From NCBI GenBank assembly GCA_947494975.1, contig CANLXA010000002.1:620001-684000 (forward strand): 64,000 bases of DNA, written 5' to 3'. This document shows positions 63,227 through 64,000 of the stretch, in pieces (within the stretch, counting starts at the first letter, position 1; each line of letters opens with the position of its first letter). The notes under the pieces are model-generated. The model saw only the letters and a list, made by a program, of their open reading frames with translations, made no database searches and was not told where the DNA came from. Source of the stretch: an uncultured Roseicyclus sp. GTDB taxonomy: Bacteria > Pseudomonadota > Alphaproteobacteria > Rhodobacterales > Rhodobacteraceae. The position numbers and the translations under genes are program-made.

Positions 63227-63922
63227 ATGCTGCGCGAGATTGCCCTTGCGCCGATCGTGATCCCGCAAGCCCTGTGGGTGGCCGCCCGCGCGGCGCGTCT
63301 GCCCGAGGCCGCCGGGCCGCGGGCGGGGCAGGTGGGGCAGGGGCCGCTCTTGCGGCTGCTGATCCTGGGCGACAGTTCGGCGGCCGGCGTTGGCGTGGCA
63401 CATCAGGATCAGGCGCTGGCCGGGCAATTGAGCACCGATCTGGCGCGCGATCACCGGGTGGAGTGGCGGCTTGTGGCGCGGTCCGGCGCGACGGTGGCCA
63501 CGGCCTTGGACATGGCCGCGGGCCTGGACGATCGCGGGTTCGATCATGCCCTGATCGCGCTGGGCGTGAACGACGTGAAAAACGGCGTGTGGCTGGGGGA
63601 TTGGACCCGGCGCTACGATGCGTTGCTCGGCCTGCTGCGGGAGCGGGCACAGGTGAGGCACATTATTGTCACCGGCCTGCCGCCGATTGCGCATTTTCCC
63701 TTGTTGCCAAGCCCCCTGCGGGACGTTCTGGGCGCGCGGGCCGAGCAATTCGATGCCGCCCTGCAAGACGTTGCGGCCCGCCACGGGGCGGCGCACCTGC
63801 CGGTTGGTCCGCTGGACGATCCCGCGCTGATGGCCTCCGACGGGTTTCATCCCGGTCCTGTGGTCCATGCCGAATGGGCGCGGCGGGCAGCCGAGGTGAT
63901 GCGCGGGCTTCAGGGGTCTTGA
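63227..63922 (+). CDS. SGNH/GDSL hydrolase
   Basis: 231 residues. Nucleophile in LLILGDSSAAGVGV, the Asn of block III in LIALGVNDVKNGVW, and Asp-His in SDGFHPGPVVHAEW. A hydrophobic N-terminal stretch may act as an anchor. Lipid or carbohydrate ester substrates are common; the real one is unknown. Confidence 0.88.
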   Translation: MLREIALAPIVIPQALWVAARAARLPEAAGPRAGQVGQGPLLRLLILGDSSAAGVGVAHQDQALAGQLSTDLARDHRVEWRLVARSGATVATALDMAAGLDDRGFDHALIALGVNDVKNGVWLGDWTRRYDALLGLLRERAQVRHIIVTGLPPIAHFPLLPSPLRDVLGARAEQFDAALQDVAARHGAAHLPVGPLDDPALMASDGFHPGPVVHAEWARRAAEVMRGLQGS

Positions 63923-63965
63923 CCCCGCCCGCGCCGCTGGCCACCGTCTGCCCCGAGGGGGCACC

Positions 63966-64000
63966 ATGGCGAACATCCTGATTTACGGCGACAGCAACAC
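63966..64000 (+). CDS. Second SGNH/GDSL hydrolase (3' partial)
   Basis: The visible start MANILIYGDSNT contains the GDSN block I of SGNH hydrolases such as arylesterases. It runs off the window end after 11 residues. Only 43 bases from the preceding hydrolase gene. Confidence 0.7.
   Translation, partial: MANILIYGDSN

Overview
The window looks like the chromosome of an alphaproteobacterium of the Rhodobacteraceae (Roseobacter group). The basis is high GC with mostly GC-ending codons, the block ctaC-ctaB-small protein-ctaG-ctaE followed by surf1, thrC and an M16 peptidase, the order hflK-hflC-DUF2065-Do protease, and the small alphaproteobacterial families DUF1467 and DUF2842. Almost all of it is ordinary core chromosome. 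I see no tRNA, rRNA, CRISPR array, insertion sequence, prophage or integrase.

Layout. 1-2892: periplasmic glucan genes opgG (5' end outside the window) and opgH. 2991-5862 (minus): a compact operon of two related cysteine-rich exported proteins, an SCO1/SenC protein, an exported rhodanese and an exported esterase of the PHB-depolymerase type. 5992-7706: a LuxR-type solo regulator and two small membrane proteins. 7745-11631: lysC, a secreted glycoside hydrolase cut by an in-frame TAG, a TPM-domain protein in lower-GC DNA, and an AT-rich gap. 11632-20316: a threonine-dehydratase-like enzyme; the minus-strand glmU-glmS-sORF-GNAT-AlkD unit; a phosphoglycolate phosphatase; a DegT aminotransferase; an outer-membrane barrel; and a mini-protein ORF with an in-frame TAA. 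20353-30906: pyrG, secG, purA, DUF2842, a 904-residue acidic protein, thiamine pyrophosphokinase, rpiA, a small unknown and glutathione reductase. 31009-35051: the membrane protein quality-control set hflK-hflC-DUF2065-degP, with two heat-shock-like promoter candidates. 35118-48295: peptidoglycan-binding lipoprotein, ferredoxin, VCBS protein, aspS, orphan receiver protein, methylmalonyl-CoA epimerase, DUF1467, EI24 protein, nitroreductase, topA, dprA, a frameshifted membrane gene and tldD. 48499-57430: cytochrome c oxidase genes and assembly factors, thrC, M16 peptidase, GNAT and a GlcD-type FAD oxidase. 57522-64000: metG, serine hydrolase, MFS transporter, aldo/keto reductase and two SGNH hydrolases, the last cut by the window end.

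How genes work together. ctaC, ctaB, ctaG, ctaE and surf1 supply two subunits, the heme O step, CuB insertion and a heme a assembly factor of an aa3-type oxidase; subunit I (ctaD) is not here. hflK, hflC and the Do protease act on misfolded envelope proteins. glmS and glmU feed UDP-GlcNAc synthesis, pyrG and purA nucleotide synthesis, lysC and thrC the aspartate family.

The best candidate for something undescribed is the operon at 2991-5862. Its first two genes encode exported proteins that share a Cys motif and a similar C-terminal half, and they lie directly before a thiol/copper SCO protein and an exported rhodanese. Also notable are the acidic protein at 24444-27158, three apparently interrupted reading frames, a translationally coupled 39-codon ORF behind glmS, and a triple GGTATAT repeat with an exact 11-bp period at 57445-57474.
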